From Nigrospora sphaerica (taxonomy: Eukaryota; Ascomycota; Sordariomycetes; Amphisphaeriales; Apiosporaceae), in NCBI GenBank assembly GCA_018287875.1, contig JAGVVL010000015.1, positions 3,410,001-3,474,000 of the forward strand: a stretch of DNA of 64,000 nucleotides. The letters run 5' to 3'. The translations under genes and the position numbers were made by a program. Within the stretch, counting starts at the first letter, position 1, and each line of letters opens with the position of its first letter. Shown here in pieces: positions 1 through 11,733 of this stretch. Under the pieces are notes generated by a model. It did not search any database, was not told where the DNA came from, and saw only the letters and a list, made by a program, of their open reading frames with translations.

Positions 1-2919
1 CGCCGCCTGAACCATGATCCCCTACCCGCCCGCTAAGCCGGAAGGGAAAGTGCTCCGACGCAACCCGCCGGAGGAGTGTCCGACGAAACCCCTCTCTCCG
101 CCCCCTCAGCCCCTTTGTTAGTGCTCTTTAAGCGTGCCAACTGCTGAAGTCCAACCGTCGCACGACGAGATGAGGGGATTTCTTCTGCGCAGAGTATTGC
201 CGTGTCATTTCATTCCTTCTATACTCAAATCGCGTACATTTCCGGGCCCCCACCGTTTGTTTTCCCAACTGTCACTAGCGCTTTTCGCGGCGATCCCAGG
301 AGCCGCTGGCTACTGCTACTGAGTACATGCCGTGCTGCCTAGGGGAAGGGCGCCAACTCGTGCGGCCGCACTTGGCAGGGGGCCCGGTTAAGTGCAAGCC
401 CCTTGCTCGCTTACAAAAACACACGCTTCGGTAATCCACGCCGTTTCCGTCCCGGCTTCATTGGCGATCACGGGGCTGCCCTCCCGATAGGCCATTAGCC
501 CGCTAGGAGAAAGCTCCATCGCTGAAAACAAGCCTGTGCCTGCTATGGGGAGGATCCCATGGTCCAGTGGGGTAAAAGGCTGGCCAGAGATTGCGTCGGT
601 AAGAGTGCCCCCGGTTCTGGCCAGTAAGGGAGGAGAAAGCATGCGAAGGGTCGTAGGCCAACCGTTATCTCAAAATTTGATCAATTGAGATGATTGCTCC
701 CCGTTGTGAATCAAAACGCGAACTGCCTTCCTCAACCGAATCGGATCCTCTTGGCGTGAAACTGCTCGACAAGGGGCATCTCAACCATCGATCGCGAAGG
801 AATCCGAATATCAGGTTCGCAGACAGAATCACAGCCTTACATTAACGCGACGGAAAAGGGGAGGTGGTTCATACCCCCAGTATGGCTCGAACTCCAGCAA
901 GCCTGCCGAGCCTGCGAGTTCTGGTACTGGCGAGACTGGATCCGGATCAGTTCAGTACTCGTGGCTGCGCATCCTGTGGCACCGAGTAGCCGACCGGCAG
1001 AGCGCGTCAGCTCATTGGCCTTCGTTGGCGCCCTTGCGGACAAAGGTGCAGCTTACCCTGAGTCGTCAACAGATACCGTTGCAAGAAGCGCGTGTGGCCG
1101 CGCGCGCAAAATCGCCCGAGCCGTTGGATCTTGACGTCGTCGAGCAGCAGGATCGGCCAGTATGCGTCATCCACCTCGCGGCTCGAGGCCTGGAAGCTAC
1201 AACGGTTCTAGGGACTGCATCCCGCGGCGGCGTTGTCCAAGATCTTCCGACGAATCTTTGGAGGAAGATTGGTTAAGCTCGGCGGAGTGCGGGTAGATTA
1301 AAACTGTACAATGTATTCGTACCTCCGAAGACGCAAAGAAGCTAGGGGAAAATAGAGTGATTTGAGCAGGGAGCAGGTTAGTGAGCCAGGCGTGGTGTGC
1401 GATGTTAACGGTGATCACCTCGACATGAACGGCCGTATAGTCCACCGTTGAAGATAGCTACGGGGAGCGCCGTGGCGCGCACCACGCCGGACCGTTGCAA
1501 TTACCACTTGGGCCGTGGCACAGCTTTGTGTATTAGCCAAAGTCCACTAAGCTCTACATCAAGAGAGAACAGCAAACATGATACTACGCCTCGTACTGCC
1601 ATGAACTATTTTCCAGCCTGATGACAGAGGTCGTGCTCAATACCGCGGAATTGGAAGATCGGAGGATCGACGGGGCGTGGGGAGAGGCGATGTCCTATAC
1701 TCTGTACTTAAGGGGGCCATAGAGCGAAACTTGGTGGAATGGGGAGAGAAAGGAGACAAGAAATTATAAACTGGTAATTTTGAAAAAGGAGAAAAGCTTC
1801 TTCGTGAACCACGATATGCAGCGGCGCAGTATTGTGGTGCACATTGGAAAAAACGGTAACGAAAGACCTATTACTGCTTTCTCCTCACGGTTCCAGTTAA
1901 CGTCTTACCTTCTAGTCTCTAGATGGTACCATTTAAGGTCACTGTGGCGGCCAGTTGGGGCCAAGCCACCTCAGTTGGCCATCCCTCGCCCGTTCAGGCT
2001 TTCCGTATCCAAGTACCCGGTAGGTACTTCTCTCTTCCGAGGGCACGTACAACGGTATAATGCGATGGAGCGGAGCCTGTCTATTCATACCCCACGCTGC
2101 TCCTCGCGACGGCACTGCCGAGGGCCGCATCAGCGTCGAGGAGTCCCCCTTGCTTGCGACAAGCAGAACATGGATTACCGCCTACGGTCCCCGCACACTT
2201 TGCTCCTTCAGAACCGCTCGAAGCATACGATGCCAGCTGCTGTGCCATCTCGAAGCGGTCAAGGCCGGGGGCGTCGAGGGGGGCAGTTTCGGCTGAGTGA
2301 CGAGCATTTTTCTTCTTATTCTTAACTGTCAACAACTCACAGCCGTGGGGGGGGCACGGCCCAGAGAGAAGCGGGAGAGGAGGGAGGGTTACTAGGTGCG
2401 CTATAAGTCCGAGATTTAAGAGTTGACCTCGCCGTAGCCGGGACCGCAGGTCGAGCAAATGATGCCTACGGCATTCCGCGGCATGAACGGTTGAGGACCC
2501 TCGGGTAATCCAGAATCGGCAAGTCCTTTTCAGAACTTGGAAACCTGGCGACAAATGCTCGATTCCAATCACGTCAAGGAGCAGGGGGCAGGAGCGGGGA
2601 GAAACAGACTTCTCGCGACTGGCGGAGAAGGACCATCAATAGCTATGCGGGGGTAACAAAACGATCGCTCATGAGTTTTCCTTTGGACGCCACCGGCCAG
2701 ACGGGGGAAAACGCATTACCGGTGGCGCCCATGGTTGTGTGTCACTCGCTTCTTATACGACTCTCCCCAACCGTCCCCGTGTCTGACTTCGCTCAGGTTC
2801 CTCGGGCCGGGCCTGCCGGGGGGCAACGGGGGCCCCTCCTTTGCTCTCTCGTCCATTTCCGACGCCCTCCCCCCGCGGTCTCTTCTCATCGCATGCCACC
2901 GGAAAATCCAACCTATCTA
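1..2919. other. Gene-poor stretch, no supported gene
   Basis: No open frame here has the codon bias, domain content or splice-joined continuity expected of a gene. A short minus-strand stretch near 1040-1200 reads as a plausible protein segment (ending just before a GTAAGC-like donor at about 1050), but I could not extend it into a gene. The region may hold decayed sequence or the far end of a gene outside the window. Confidence 0.5.
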
Positions 2920-5068
2920 TTACGCGAGGCCGAACTCGGCCACGTCACCCATCTCCACCTTAGACTCACCTCCCATGGTATAGTTGAGCCGCCACCTAAG
3001 CTTTGTTTTCTCTACCTTCTTTGACCGGTCGCCGGCTACCCAGATCTGCGCGTTCTGCGTGATGCCGTATTTCTGGTTGGGTTCCAGGGTACGGCCCGTC
3101 TGGGGTTGCAGCTGAGACTCGTAGCCCTGCTGTTGATTAGTATGGGAAGGTCAAATGCGCGGGAAACGTGGACCGTACCTTGGTAACGGCAAGCTGGAAA
3201 TGCAGGTCGACGATAGGTTGCGCCGAGTTGTTGGAAAAGGCAAATGACAGAGCAACCGCGTTGGGTGCTTGCGGCGATCGGGCAGCCTTCATATCGATTT
3301 GCACTTGGCCTTCTTTCACCGTCGCCGAGTGGTCCTTTGGCAACGCAGGAGTCTCTGTCGGCAGGGCAGAAGAGAAAGACCACTCGTCATCGTCGTTGGA
3401 AGCGGCCGGCGCTGGCGCTGGCGCGGCCATTGGCTGCGGCTGGGGGGTGGCGGGCTTGGACCCGAATTGGGAAGACGCGAGAGCAGCAAACGGGTCGGCA
3501 GGCTTGGCCGCAGTCCTCGCTGGCGGTTGTCCGAAGCCGGACAGAGCTTGGGGCTGAGGTGTGCTTGATTGAGACCCAGACGAAGGCGAAGCGAAGCCAC
3601 CAAAAGGCGAAAAAGGGGGCGGGGTAGGAGCTGGGGCGGTATTCGAGGCCGTCGAGTTCTGCGTCATGGAAGAGAGAAGCGGCTGGCCCGGAATATCTAA
3701 TGGGATGGGTCAGCAGGGGCTCAGTCAATGGTAGAAAGTAGCGGTCCGCCTTACTTGTGTTGTTGCCGAAGCCCAACGAGATACCGCCGCCCTGGCCAAA
3801 CGTGCCATTGCTACCACCCTCCAGAGATAGGCCCAGGAGGTCGTTCTCCACACCGGCCTGGGAGGGGCCAGACTCGCTACCTGGCCCGTTTGATCCGGTC
3901 GCTTCGGCGTCGAAATCAATCAGCGAGAGCTCGTTGGCGGCCGAGGAGCTGCCGGCTTGAGCGCTGGGCTGTGATGACGGTATAGGGGCGCCGGCCGCGA
4001 TCTTGTTGGCGCCCTCGATGTCCCCCTTCTTGAGCAGCTTCCATCTCTCGACGGTCCTATGTATGCTGTCGTTGATCTCGAGGAGCTTGGCGACAGCCTC
4101 GTGGTCGTCGGATTCCTCCTCGCACATTTTCTGGATCTTGGGCTGGGCGCTCGAGAGAGAGGCGGCCAATTCCTCAAACACATCGCCCTCGGTCATCTTG
4201 TCGCCAGGCTTGAAGGCGGCCAAGTTCTCCTCAAGCAGCCGGGCCTTGGCTTGGATCTTGCTGACCTCGGCGGCCGCCTTGGCGCGGTAGTCGGTCTTGG
4301 ATCTCGTGTCGTAGCCCGCCATGACCTTCATGAGGCGGTTGGCTTCCTGCAGGTCTTCGGGGGTGCCGCGACGAATCAATTCCTGCAACTTGGCCGATTG
4401 GGCTTCCTTCTCCTCCTCCTCCATCTCCTCGGCTGATTTGAGGTTCTGCGCCGACGGTTAGCAGGGGAGCGGCGTACGAGCGGGGGACAGACAAAGGGGG
4501 GCCGGGACGGACTCACGTCGCTCGGGTTGAGCACGGCGGCGTCATCGCGGCGCACCTCGGGGAACATGTAGCCCTTGTAGCTCAGCAGGCGGTGCATGTC
4601 GCGGATGAAGCCGAGGTCGTCCTTGTACCGGCTCGTCTCGCATATTGTACTCCTCCATTCCTCGATGGCCTCGAGGATCTTGGCCTGGACCCTGCTCGGG
4701 CGGATCGGGGGGCGTTCGGGGAAGCGGCGAACGAGCTCGTTGAGGAACTCCTTGGTGCTGATCTGTAGGTGGAAGGGGTAGCCGCAGTTCTTCACGCAGA
4801 TGTCGAGCAGGTTGAGGGCGAGCAGGGCGACGTTGGTGTTGCGGTGGTTGATGTAGCCGACGATGGCGATGGCGGCCTCGCGGGGCGCACTGCCCTTCTT
4901 GCTGTTGATCAGGTCGGCGATCTCGAGGTTGAGGGCGAGGTTTGGCTCGTAGTTCTCGGGACTGCAGGCGCTCTGGATGAAGCGCTGGAGCTGCGAGGGG
5001 CGCGGATAACCCCCGCCCATCTCGTTCCAGCGGTCTCGGGCCGCGGCCCTGGCGGAGGCAGCCTCCAT
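2920..5068 (-). CDS. GGA-family ARF-binding clathrin adaptor (VHS-GAT-GAE)
   Basis: Four exons (5068-4517, 4445-3755, 3696-3179, 3129-2920) join in frame to 656 aa. Residues 1 to about 165 form a VHS domain (LQRFIQSACSP... NYEPNLALNLEIADLIN). Residues about 190-330 form a GAT-type helical domain. A Ser/Pro/Gly-rich hinge with a clathrin-box-like LIDFD and a DLLGL motif follows, and the last ~120 residues match a GAE ear (ending in a LRWRLNYT-type strand before the stop). GGA proteins bind ARF-GTP, cargo tails and clathrin at the trans-Golgi to sort proteins to endosomes and the vacuole. The three introns are 71, 58 and 49 nt; intron 3 ends in TACTAATCAACAG. The start is the ATG that places VHS at the N-terminus. 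The gene diverges from TSR3. Yeast has two paralogues, so I give no number. The structure looks intact. Confidence 0.93.
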
Positions 5069-5660
5069 CTCGAAGGACGTGGCTCTGCGCGGGGGTGGTG
5101 AGATGGGATGGATGGATGGCGGGGGGGTCGGGGAGGGTTCGCCGGCGTTGCGCTCGCGGCCTGGATTCGGAGATCGGGGGGGGGAGAGGGGGTGTGCGCG
5201 TCGTGGCTTCGGGATGCTACTACCTCAGTGATTGGTATGGAGGTAGGAGCTCGGGTATGTCGGTGCTACCTCTCTCCCGTACGTGTACCTACGATATCAC
5301 TGTCCCTCCCATACTGAACGACAGGGGTGCGATCGAGACACATTGGCTTGACCCGTCATAGTGGGCAGCGGCTGGTCGGCCTACCTACTGCCTGGGACCG
5401 GGATAAACATCGGAAAAACGTGGCCATCTTCGCCCGATCAGGCCATTCGAGCCTGGAAGCACCTGAAAGATGTAGTACGTACCAGCCTACGCAGTACGTA
5501 CCTCAACGCATGAGGTAACCCCAACCCCACGCGCCCTCCACTTGCCGTTGCTATCGGAAAGTATTGCCACCCGTTGTGGTTGATTTTCCATGCCACGGCT
5601 TCTGGAGACTCCCCCATCCCATTTCCCACAACAGCATCACTCCAACCAAAGTCGCAAACC
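5069..5660. promoter_or_regulatory. Divergent promoter of GGA adaptor and TSR3
   Basis: This 592-bp gap separates two divergent start codons, so it should hold both promoters and 5' UTRs. It contains G-rich runs near the GGA start and GTACGTA/TACCTAC-type repeats around 5470-5510. No specific binding site can be assigned with confidence. Confidence 0.5.
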
Positions 5661-6851
5661 ATGGTCCGCCACAAGAAGGACAAGTTCACCCGCGGCGGCA
5701 AGTCACACGGTCCTCCCCGTCCTCGGCCCGGCCGCGATGACGACGAGGAGAACCCCACCAGCGGCCGTCCCTCGTTCAAGGCCGCCTGCTGGGACCTGAA
5801 CCACTGCGACCCGAAACGATGTTCGGGCAAGAAGCTGATCAAACTGGGCATGATGCGCGATCTCCACGTCGGCCAGAAGCACAACGGCGTCATCATCACC
5901 CCCAACGGCAAACACACCATCTCCCCGGCCGACAGGGAACTGATGGACCAGTACGGCGCCGCCGTCGTCGAGTGCTCCTGGGCCCGCACCCAGGAAGTGC
6001 AGTGGAACAAAGTCGGTGGCAAATGCGAACGCCTGCTCCCGTACCTCGTTGCCGCCAATACGGTCAACTACGGCAAGCCCTGGCGCTTGAACTGTGTTGA
6101 GGCTCTGGCTGCTGCCTTTTACATCTGTGGACACCCCGACTGGGCCGCCGAAATCCTCGCGCCCTTCAGCTACGGGCAGCCATTCCTCGAAATTAACTCG
6201 AGCCTGCTTAAGAAGTATGCCGCGTGCGCAGACGAGGCCGAGATAAAAAAGACACAGGACGAGTGGATGGAACGATTAGAGCGGGAGTATGCCGCCAACC
6301 GCGAGGATGTCGACGATGACGATCTCTGGAAGGGCGGTAACACCAACCGCAGAGTCGTGGTGTCGTCTGGCGACGAGGATGAAGAGGATGACGAGGATGA
6401 CAGCGACGATGACGACGACAAGAGTGTGGACGGCATCTACTTGGGGAAACAGCCGAAGCAGTGGCCGCGACCGGGCGAGGTCGATGACGACGACGCAGCA
6501 GCGCCGGAGGACAAGGACCCGTATGCCATATCCGACGACTCAGAGGATGACATGGCGGAAATCCGCCGGAAAGTCTTGGCTTCCAAGACTTTCACCAACC
6601 CAGAGGATGCGGGGCAGAAGAAGAAGCCCGAGAGTATCCCGCGGCCGCAAGCGCACAAGTACCAGGTAGATTCGGACGCGCAACCAGACTCGGACAACGG
6701 CGAGGATGACGATGAGTTTGACGGCATCATCGACGCGACACCCGTCACGGACAGGATCGGTCTGGCCAAATTGGAAAAGGAGAGGGAAAGGGCGAGTGTC
6801 ACCAGCCGTTCGTATACGTCGGGTGGCGTCTCCGCACCGAAACGGTGGTAG
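5661..6851 (+). CDS. TSR3: 18S rRNA aminocarboxypropyltransferase TSR3
   Basis: Single-exon 396-aa protein. Tsr3 transfers the aminocarboxypropyl group from S-adenosylmethionine to a hypermodified pseudouridine of 18S rRNA late in 40S maturation in the cytoplasm. The first ~215 residues are the conserved part: a Lys-rich start (MVRHKKDK), the AACWDLNHCDPKRCSGKKL block, the VVECSW motif, LPYLVAANTVNYGKP, and SYGQPFLEIN. The C-terminal ~170 residues are a long Asp/Glu-rich low-complexity tail, as is common in fungal members. The open frame extends 29 codons upstream, but the ATG at 5661 gives the family start and has a CAAACCATGG context. It diverges from the GGA adaptor gene. No defect is visible. 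Confidence 0.95.
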   Translation: MVRHKKDKFTRGGKSHGPPRPRPGRDDDEENPTSGRPSFKAACWDLNHCDPKRCSGKKLIKLGMMRDLHVGQKHNGVIITPNGKHTISPADRELMDQYGAAVVECSWARTQEVQWNKVGGKCERLLPYLVAANTVNYGKPWRLNCVEALAAAFYICGHPDWAAEILAPFSYGQPFLEINSSLLKKYAACADEAEIKKTQDEWMERLEREYAANREDVDDDDLWKGGNTNRRVVVSSGDEDEEDDEDDSDDDDDKSVDGIYLGKQPKQWPRPGEVDDDDAAAPEDKDPYAISDDSEDDMAEIRRKVLASKTFTNPEDAGQKKKPESIPRPQAHKYQVDSDAQPDSDNGEDDDEFDGIIDATPVTDRIGLAKLEKERERASVTSRSYTSGGVSAPKRW

Positions 6852-7241
6852 TCACCGGGTGCCTCAAACAATACCATTCCCAGCGGTGTCGAGCAATAAC
6901 CGCCCGCATCGACTGCTCCCCTTGATCTCGCGCTTCAGCCTTGGCCCAGGCGCGCGCGCTCTTCTCTCGCCCCTCTTCGTGCCCATTGAACTCGTGACGC
7001 AACATTCACCACCAAACCCCAAACCCGCCAAGCAGTCTCCGAAGGTCTAGTCATCTCAAAGCGGCCAATCCCCGTGTCCGCGCCAGCAAACTCTTTGGTC
7101 AACAAGGTTGTTGACTTACCTCCCGCTAGCCCAACCAACCGTCGTCTCCCACCACAGCGGTAATCGACCATTGCCCCACAGTCCTGTTCCTTGCCGTCAA
7201 CTCGATGAATATTTTGTTAAGCGACAGTCCAATAAGAAACA
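6852..7241. other. Intergenic, TSR3 3' flank to tRNA
   Basis: Holds the TSR3 3' untranslated region and the tRNA upstream flank. I see no gene in it. Confidence 0.5.
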
Positions 7242-7329
7242 ATCCGATGTGGTGTAATGGCTAACATTTGACGCTCTCATTGGAAAGCATCCATCCGTCA
7301 AGCTCGGGGTTCGATTCCCCGCATCGGAG
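7242..7329 (+). tRNA. tRNA-Glu (CTC) with 15-nt intron
   Basis: A full cloverleaf can be drawn. The acceptor stem pairs TCCGATG with CATCGGA, with G at the discriminator position. The D arm contains GTGTAATGGCTAAC. The anticodon stem TGACG pairs with CGTCA. The T arm is CGGGG-TTCGATT-CCCCG. The loop reads CT-CTC-A, then TTGGAAAGCATCCAT, then C. A 15-nt intron therefore lies one base 3' of the anticodon, the canonical nuclear tRNA intron site. The mature tRNA is about 73 nt. The anticodon CTC decodes GAG. Identity rests on similarity of the D and T arms to fungal tRNA-Glu. Confidence 0.92.
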
Positions 7330-8334
7330 TACGTCTTATTTTTTGCCGAATCATGCAACTCGACTTTTTTTACCCCTCCGGTTTGTACTACCCCTTTCCG
7401 TTGGCTCTTGTTTGCTTTTGTTCGAGTATCCAAAGCATGACCCGAGAAGGGGAGAGTACCTACCTACCCTCTTGGAGTTCCGATGTGTCCATGCAAGTCC
7501 TCTTCGCGGTTGCAACCCAATCGGTGCTTGAGTTCCCCCCCCCCTTTCGCCGTATTATTCCCTAATGGGAACTGTTTCATGTTGCGTTTCTCACGGAGGA
7601 ACGATTGACAGATCATCGTGGCGCATATCACTGTCGGACATCAGGGTATATAAACTAGTCACTAGTCCTTTATAGCCAGCCCCCTTAGTGGCAGATCCAT
7701 CCGTTCCGGTGTTGCGTTGAGAGGCAACCGACGGGAAAGGAGTGGGTAAACTATGTCCGCTTCGCCACGGCGCGATCGTACGTATCAGCGCCTAGTCGCC
7801 TAGTTCCAATGGGTAACACGAGGCACAGAGTCATTTCTCTCCCATGCACCGTTTTTCTAAACATTTGCCTAGAGGAGTAGGGAGGGAGACGAAGAGGGAG
7901 GAAGGGAGTGGTGAACAGACAACTCGAGCCACCTACATGCAAAGCCTGAGAAAAAGGCAAGCTGTAGAGTCGCATTGTGCTATCAGAAGGAGAAACCTCA
8001 ACGTAGGACAGGATTGTTTTATATCTCAAAAGATGAATGGTCGGCCACGAACGGTGACCAATCGATCGGGATGGCTAGTGCCCACCTGTCGGGGCATGTG
8101 ATGGCTATGCTTAGGTATCCTGGATTCCTTTACATAAATAGCACCGCTCCACAGACTCGAGGGTGATGATGTTAATTCCCGTGGCCATCATGCCGAGGTG
8201 CATTGGGAAGTTTGTGAAAACCGGGCTTCGAACAGGAATCACTGAAGCCAGCTGGGGGTCTGGGGACGAAGAGGTGCCTATTTGCAGGCATCATCTCAGG
8301 CATGGAAGTATGGGAGTATTGAGTTTTTGTATTA
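7330..8334. other. Intergenic, no supported gene
   Basis: About 1 kb between the tRNA and the 3' end of the rhodopsin-domain gene. It has T-rich stretches just after the tRNA, consistent with Pol III termination, and otherwise only short non-coding-looking frames. Confidence 0.45.
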
Positions 8335-9888
8335 TTATCTACCCCTACCGCGTGCCACGACGACGCGAGCGGGACGCGAGATATCGTCATCGCTCGGATC
8401 ACTGGCGTACCTCAATTGCTCCGTCGAACCCGTGCGTTTGAGGCCATGGGGCGACGGGCCAGCGTCGTACATCATCTCGAGGTCGGCGTCGTGAGCGGGT
8501 GGGCCCTGGGGACGCCGCGTGCTCCCGCCCGGGGCCCCCTCGGAGCCGGGCGCCGTGGAACCGCCGCGACCCAGCGCCGCCTGGAGCCGGCGATAGACGG
8601 GGCAGGCGCGGAGCACGCGCGGCAGGCACGGCATGCACACGACGAAGAAGGCGCAGCACATCTCGCCCGTCGCCCACAGTATCACCGGCCCGATGTTGTA
8701 CAGCGTGTCGGCCGATTGGCCGAAGCTGACGGTCACGAAGACGCGGGATACGGAACAGAGGACGGCGCTGGGGGTTTTCCGCCGTCAGCGAGGCGGAATC
8801 AACCGTCGGGGGAACAGACACGGGCCCGCCGCGGGGCCGGGAGGGCGTGGGGGCTCTTCACTCACAGGGCGCCGAGGCCGAAGACGACGGCGAGGCCGAG
8901 GCGGCGGCGGCGCGACAGGTTGAGGCGCCAGACGGCGCGCTGGGGCAGCAGGAAGATGGCGACGTCGGAGACGAGGTGTACAAGGCCCGAGGCGAGCTGG
9001 AGGGCGCCGAGGGGCCGGCAGCGGTGGCCCGTGTCGGTGAAGGGGTGTTCCTCATCGCCGGCGGCGCACGGCCAGCACCGAAACACGAGTACGCTGACGG
9101 CGACGGCGGCGAAGGCGGCCTGCAGCGCCGCGACGGCCAGCGCCACGCGCAAGAAGCACGACGTCCGGCGCGCCCCCGGCAGCACGAAGACGCGGCACCA
9201 CTCGGCCAGCACGGCGATCTTGACGAGCGCCAGCCCGACCGAGTAGCTGACGGCGAAGACGAAGATGTACTGCAGTGTTCCCGCGGCGAGAGCCTGACGT
9301 CAGCGTCGGCGTCGTGGGATGGTACTGGGTGCCTCGAGGTGCGAAAAAGCAAAGCCTCCTACGTACATAGTAGGGCCGGATCGTATCCCCGAGCAACAGG
9401 TCCCAGTTGTGCACAAAGAAGCCCGGAGAGCGGATCAGCGAGTACGAGGCCCAGGCGCAACCCCAGTAGCAGCCCTTCAGAGGGTTAGCCGCGAGTCGAC
9501 TGGGTCGAGGAAATCGAGAATGTGGTGTGGGTATGACGTACGTAGGCACACAAGACAAGGACTGGGCGGGCAAGAATCGATCAGCCCTTGGTTCTTCGCA
9601 TGGGGGAGCAGGACCGACAAAGGTCGCCGGCTTACTGTCTTCAAAATGAATTATTCGCCTCGGGTACAGCTTCCCGTAAGCACGGACGAATATGGACAAT
9701 GTCGAAACCGCCATCATCACAATCAAAGCCACCGAGGCGACCGTGTTTCGGTTGGGCGGGTTTTCGAAGTTTGGTGTGATGCCGGGCGGCGGTCCCAGTG
9801 CCGGAACGGAAAGGTTGGTCCCCGGGACCATGATGGGGGCGTGGTCGCCGAAGCCGGTCCCGTCATGGCTGCTTAGGGGAAGGGCCAT
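8335..9888 (-). CDS. Rhodopsin-domain (PTH11/SAT4-like) fungal membrane protein
   Basis: Five exons (9888-9636, 9561-9542, 9474-9367, 9269-8866, 8767-8335) give 405 aa. The order of hydrophobic segments and the signature blocks (RAYGKLYPRRIIHFEDILVL, SPGFFVHNWDL, SYSVGLALVKIAVLAEW, CRPLGALQLASG, FGQSADTLYN) match the fungal rhodopsin-domain integral membrane family. About seven membrane helices are followed by a ~90-aa polar cytoplasmic tail rich in Gly, Ser, Pro and Arg. Exon 2 is only 20 nt yet restores the conserved ED-ILVLCAY continuity. The introns before it (74 nt) and after it (67 nt) both have good donors (GTAAGC, GTACGT). An in-frame ATG at 9927 is an alternative start. Members are often called GPCR-like, but the function of this one is unknown. 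Confidence 0.85.
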
Positions 9889-11129
9889 CTCTCGCCGGTG
9901 AAGACGGCGGTTGAGAGACGGGAACACAGGAAGGAGACGTAGTGGGAAGAAGGCGAGCCCCGTCGCTCATAAACACCCTCCGGCTTTCTTCCCTGCCCCC
10001 CGGTTCGCTATAGCCAGGGAGAAAGCCAGAGGGACGGCATGCCGGATGTGCGACCGTCTGGCCCGGCGACCTGTGCGTAGATGCCCATTGCCCTGGGACG
10101 TATGGCACGGCGAAACCAACACGGCCGCGTAGTGCCAACAGAGCTGAGAGAAGTCTCCATCGGGAGGCCAATGGCAGCCGTTTTGTTGTCCCGAGAGACT
10201 GGCTCGGGGTGGGGATTGACAAGCGACGGTTGATTGTCAAGCCACCATATTCGCACCAAGCAGGGCAGGGCAGCATCCTTGACCGTAGCCCTGGGACGCC
10301 ATGCTACGCCGCAACAGCCGGGCCGGCGGCGGAAAAGCGATGAATCACAACGCAACCATGACGAAGGGATCGTAGAAAACCAGACCATGATGGCTTATGT
10401 CATGAGCTATCGCATCCATACCCCCTCCCCCCCCCCCCCCCCCCCGACAAGGCAAGCATGGGAGAACGACTACCGGGGGCGATAACGCGGACGCGTGCGC
10501 ATGAGGTGGTGGACATTCAAGCGCACAATTTCGTCTGGCAAGCGAGTGGGTGGACCGGGGGGTGAAAACCCCCAATGAGGCAGCTCATAATCAACACCTG
10601 GGATAAAACTGATCGGACCGAACCACAATCGTCAGGGGACTGGAGACTGTGGGTAATTTGTTGGCAGGTCTCCTGTAGATATCGGGTCCGTTATTAGGCA
10701 TCGTGCCATACTAAGAGGCTTTGCTTCGCTTACGGCCGATGTTCATTGGTTGTGTCGTCCCGACAGCGTGGTTCCTCCCTATGGGCACGCCCCTGGTCAC
10801 GGATAGGTGGGAACTCGGTGAATCCGTTTAGCAAACATGACGAAAGGCAGAGGCCCAACGGTGGTGGAGAAGAAGAAACTACACTGTGACTCACTTGCTT
10901 CTGGACCACGGCCCGCCAGGCTCGTGAAAAAGACTGCACCCCTTGGATTTCCACCCATAAGTGTGGTCGTGAACATACTGGCTATCGAATCCTCTTGGTG
11001 TTCCGACCTTCTCTTACTTTGATTCACATCCGCATCCTCTCAAGAACCAATATGTTTACCGCGGGGTGGGAGAGCGACCGGAGGAGGAGCGGTTAAAGTC
11101 GCCGGTCATCAACAGTGGACATCGGAAAA
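9889..11129. other. Intergenic with a long poly-C tract
   Basis: Upstream region of the rhodopsin-domain gene plus about 1 kb without a supported gene. It contains an uninterrupted C run of about 19 at 10427-10445. Confidence 0.45.
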
Positions 11130-11733
11130 CAGGGACCGTTGGCGTACTCCGGTGCAGATGCTGAACTAGGCGCAGCATCCGGGAGGTGCTCTCGAGCCGG
11201 ACGCCGGGGACTGGCCCTCGTTCGTCAAGCGGCGCGTCTCGATGGTGCAGCTGGTAGATCAGCGCTCCGACGCGGCCGGCGAGGTGCGCCGCCCGTTCAT
11301 GTAAGGACATGGTGGCGACGGACTTCGACGCCGGACAACTAGGTAAGGCGTGGGGAAACGGAAACACTAACTTGCCACGTCCCTCCCGCCCATGATGTGG
11401 AGCTATCGGCCCGCGGCGGACCCGGACCGCCGCGCGACGGGCCCGGCGTACCAGGCGAACCTGGTGTACAACGGGCGGACGGTGAGCATGTAGCGCTACG
11501 ACTACGCGAACGACGATGTCCAGTGCGCCTTCGTGTGGCGCGCGCCCGCCGGTAACGTCCAGGCCTTGACGGGTAGTTGCATCGAAGCGTAGGCCGGAGT
11601 GGCTCGTCGCACGACTGATGCCCAATCCGCCTCCAAGCGTCGCGTCGGCGTCTTCTTGACGGACAATCGGTCCGACGACGTCGGCGGGCACGACTTCGGC
11701 TCCGGCTGCCCCTTCAGCTATCACCGCATGTGA
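11130..11733 (+). pseudogene. Unrecognised GC-rich gene remnant
   Basis: Two segments have strong third-position G/C bias and read like protein. One, around 11195-11308, ends at an AT|GTAAGG-like donor (SFVKRRVSMVQLVDQRSD). The other is 11392-11592 (ANLVYNGRTVSM, stop, RYDYANDDVQCAFVWRA). An in-frame TAG near 11491 interrupts the second segment, and I found no splice path that removes it. I do not recognise the family. It could be a decayed gene or one with introns I failed to place. Confidence 0.35.

Noticed and set aside
388..642. 84-codon minus-strand frame near the left end
   Set aside because: No motif, no splice extension and no coding bias; likely chance.
2081..2572. 163-codon minus-strand frame
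   Set aside because: Composition is uneven, there is no recognisable domain, and competing frames overlap on the plus strand. Not enough support for a gene.
4059..4436. Long plus-strand frames inside the GGA gene
   Set aside because: Antisense shadows of GC-biased coding sequence.
5703..6134. Minus-strand frames in TSR3
   Set aside because: Shadow frames opposite a conserved, well-identified gene.
10421..10445. Poly-C tract as a regulatory element
   Set aside because: A homopolymer with no gene start nearby; most likely a simple repeat.
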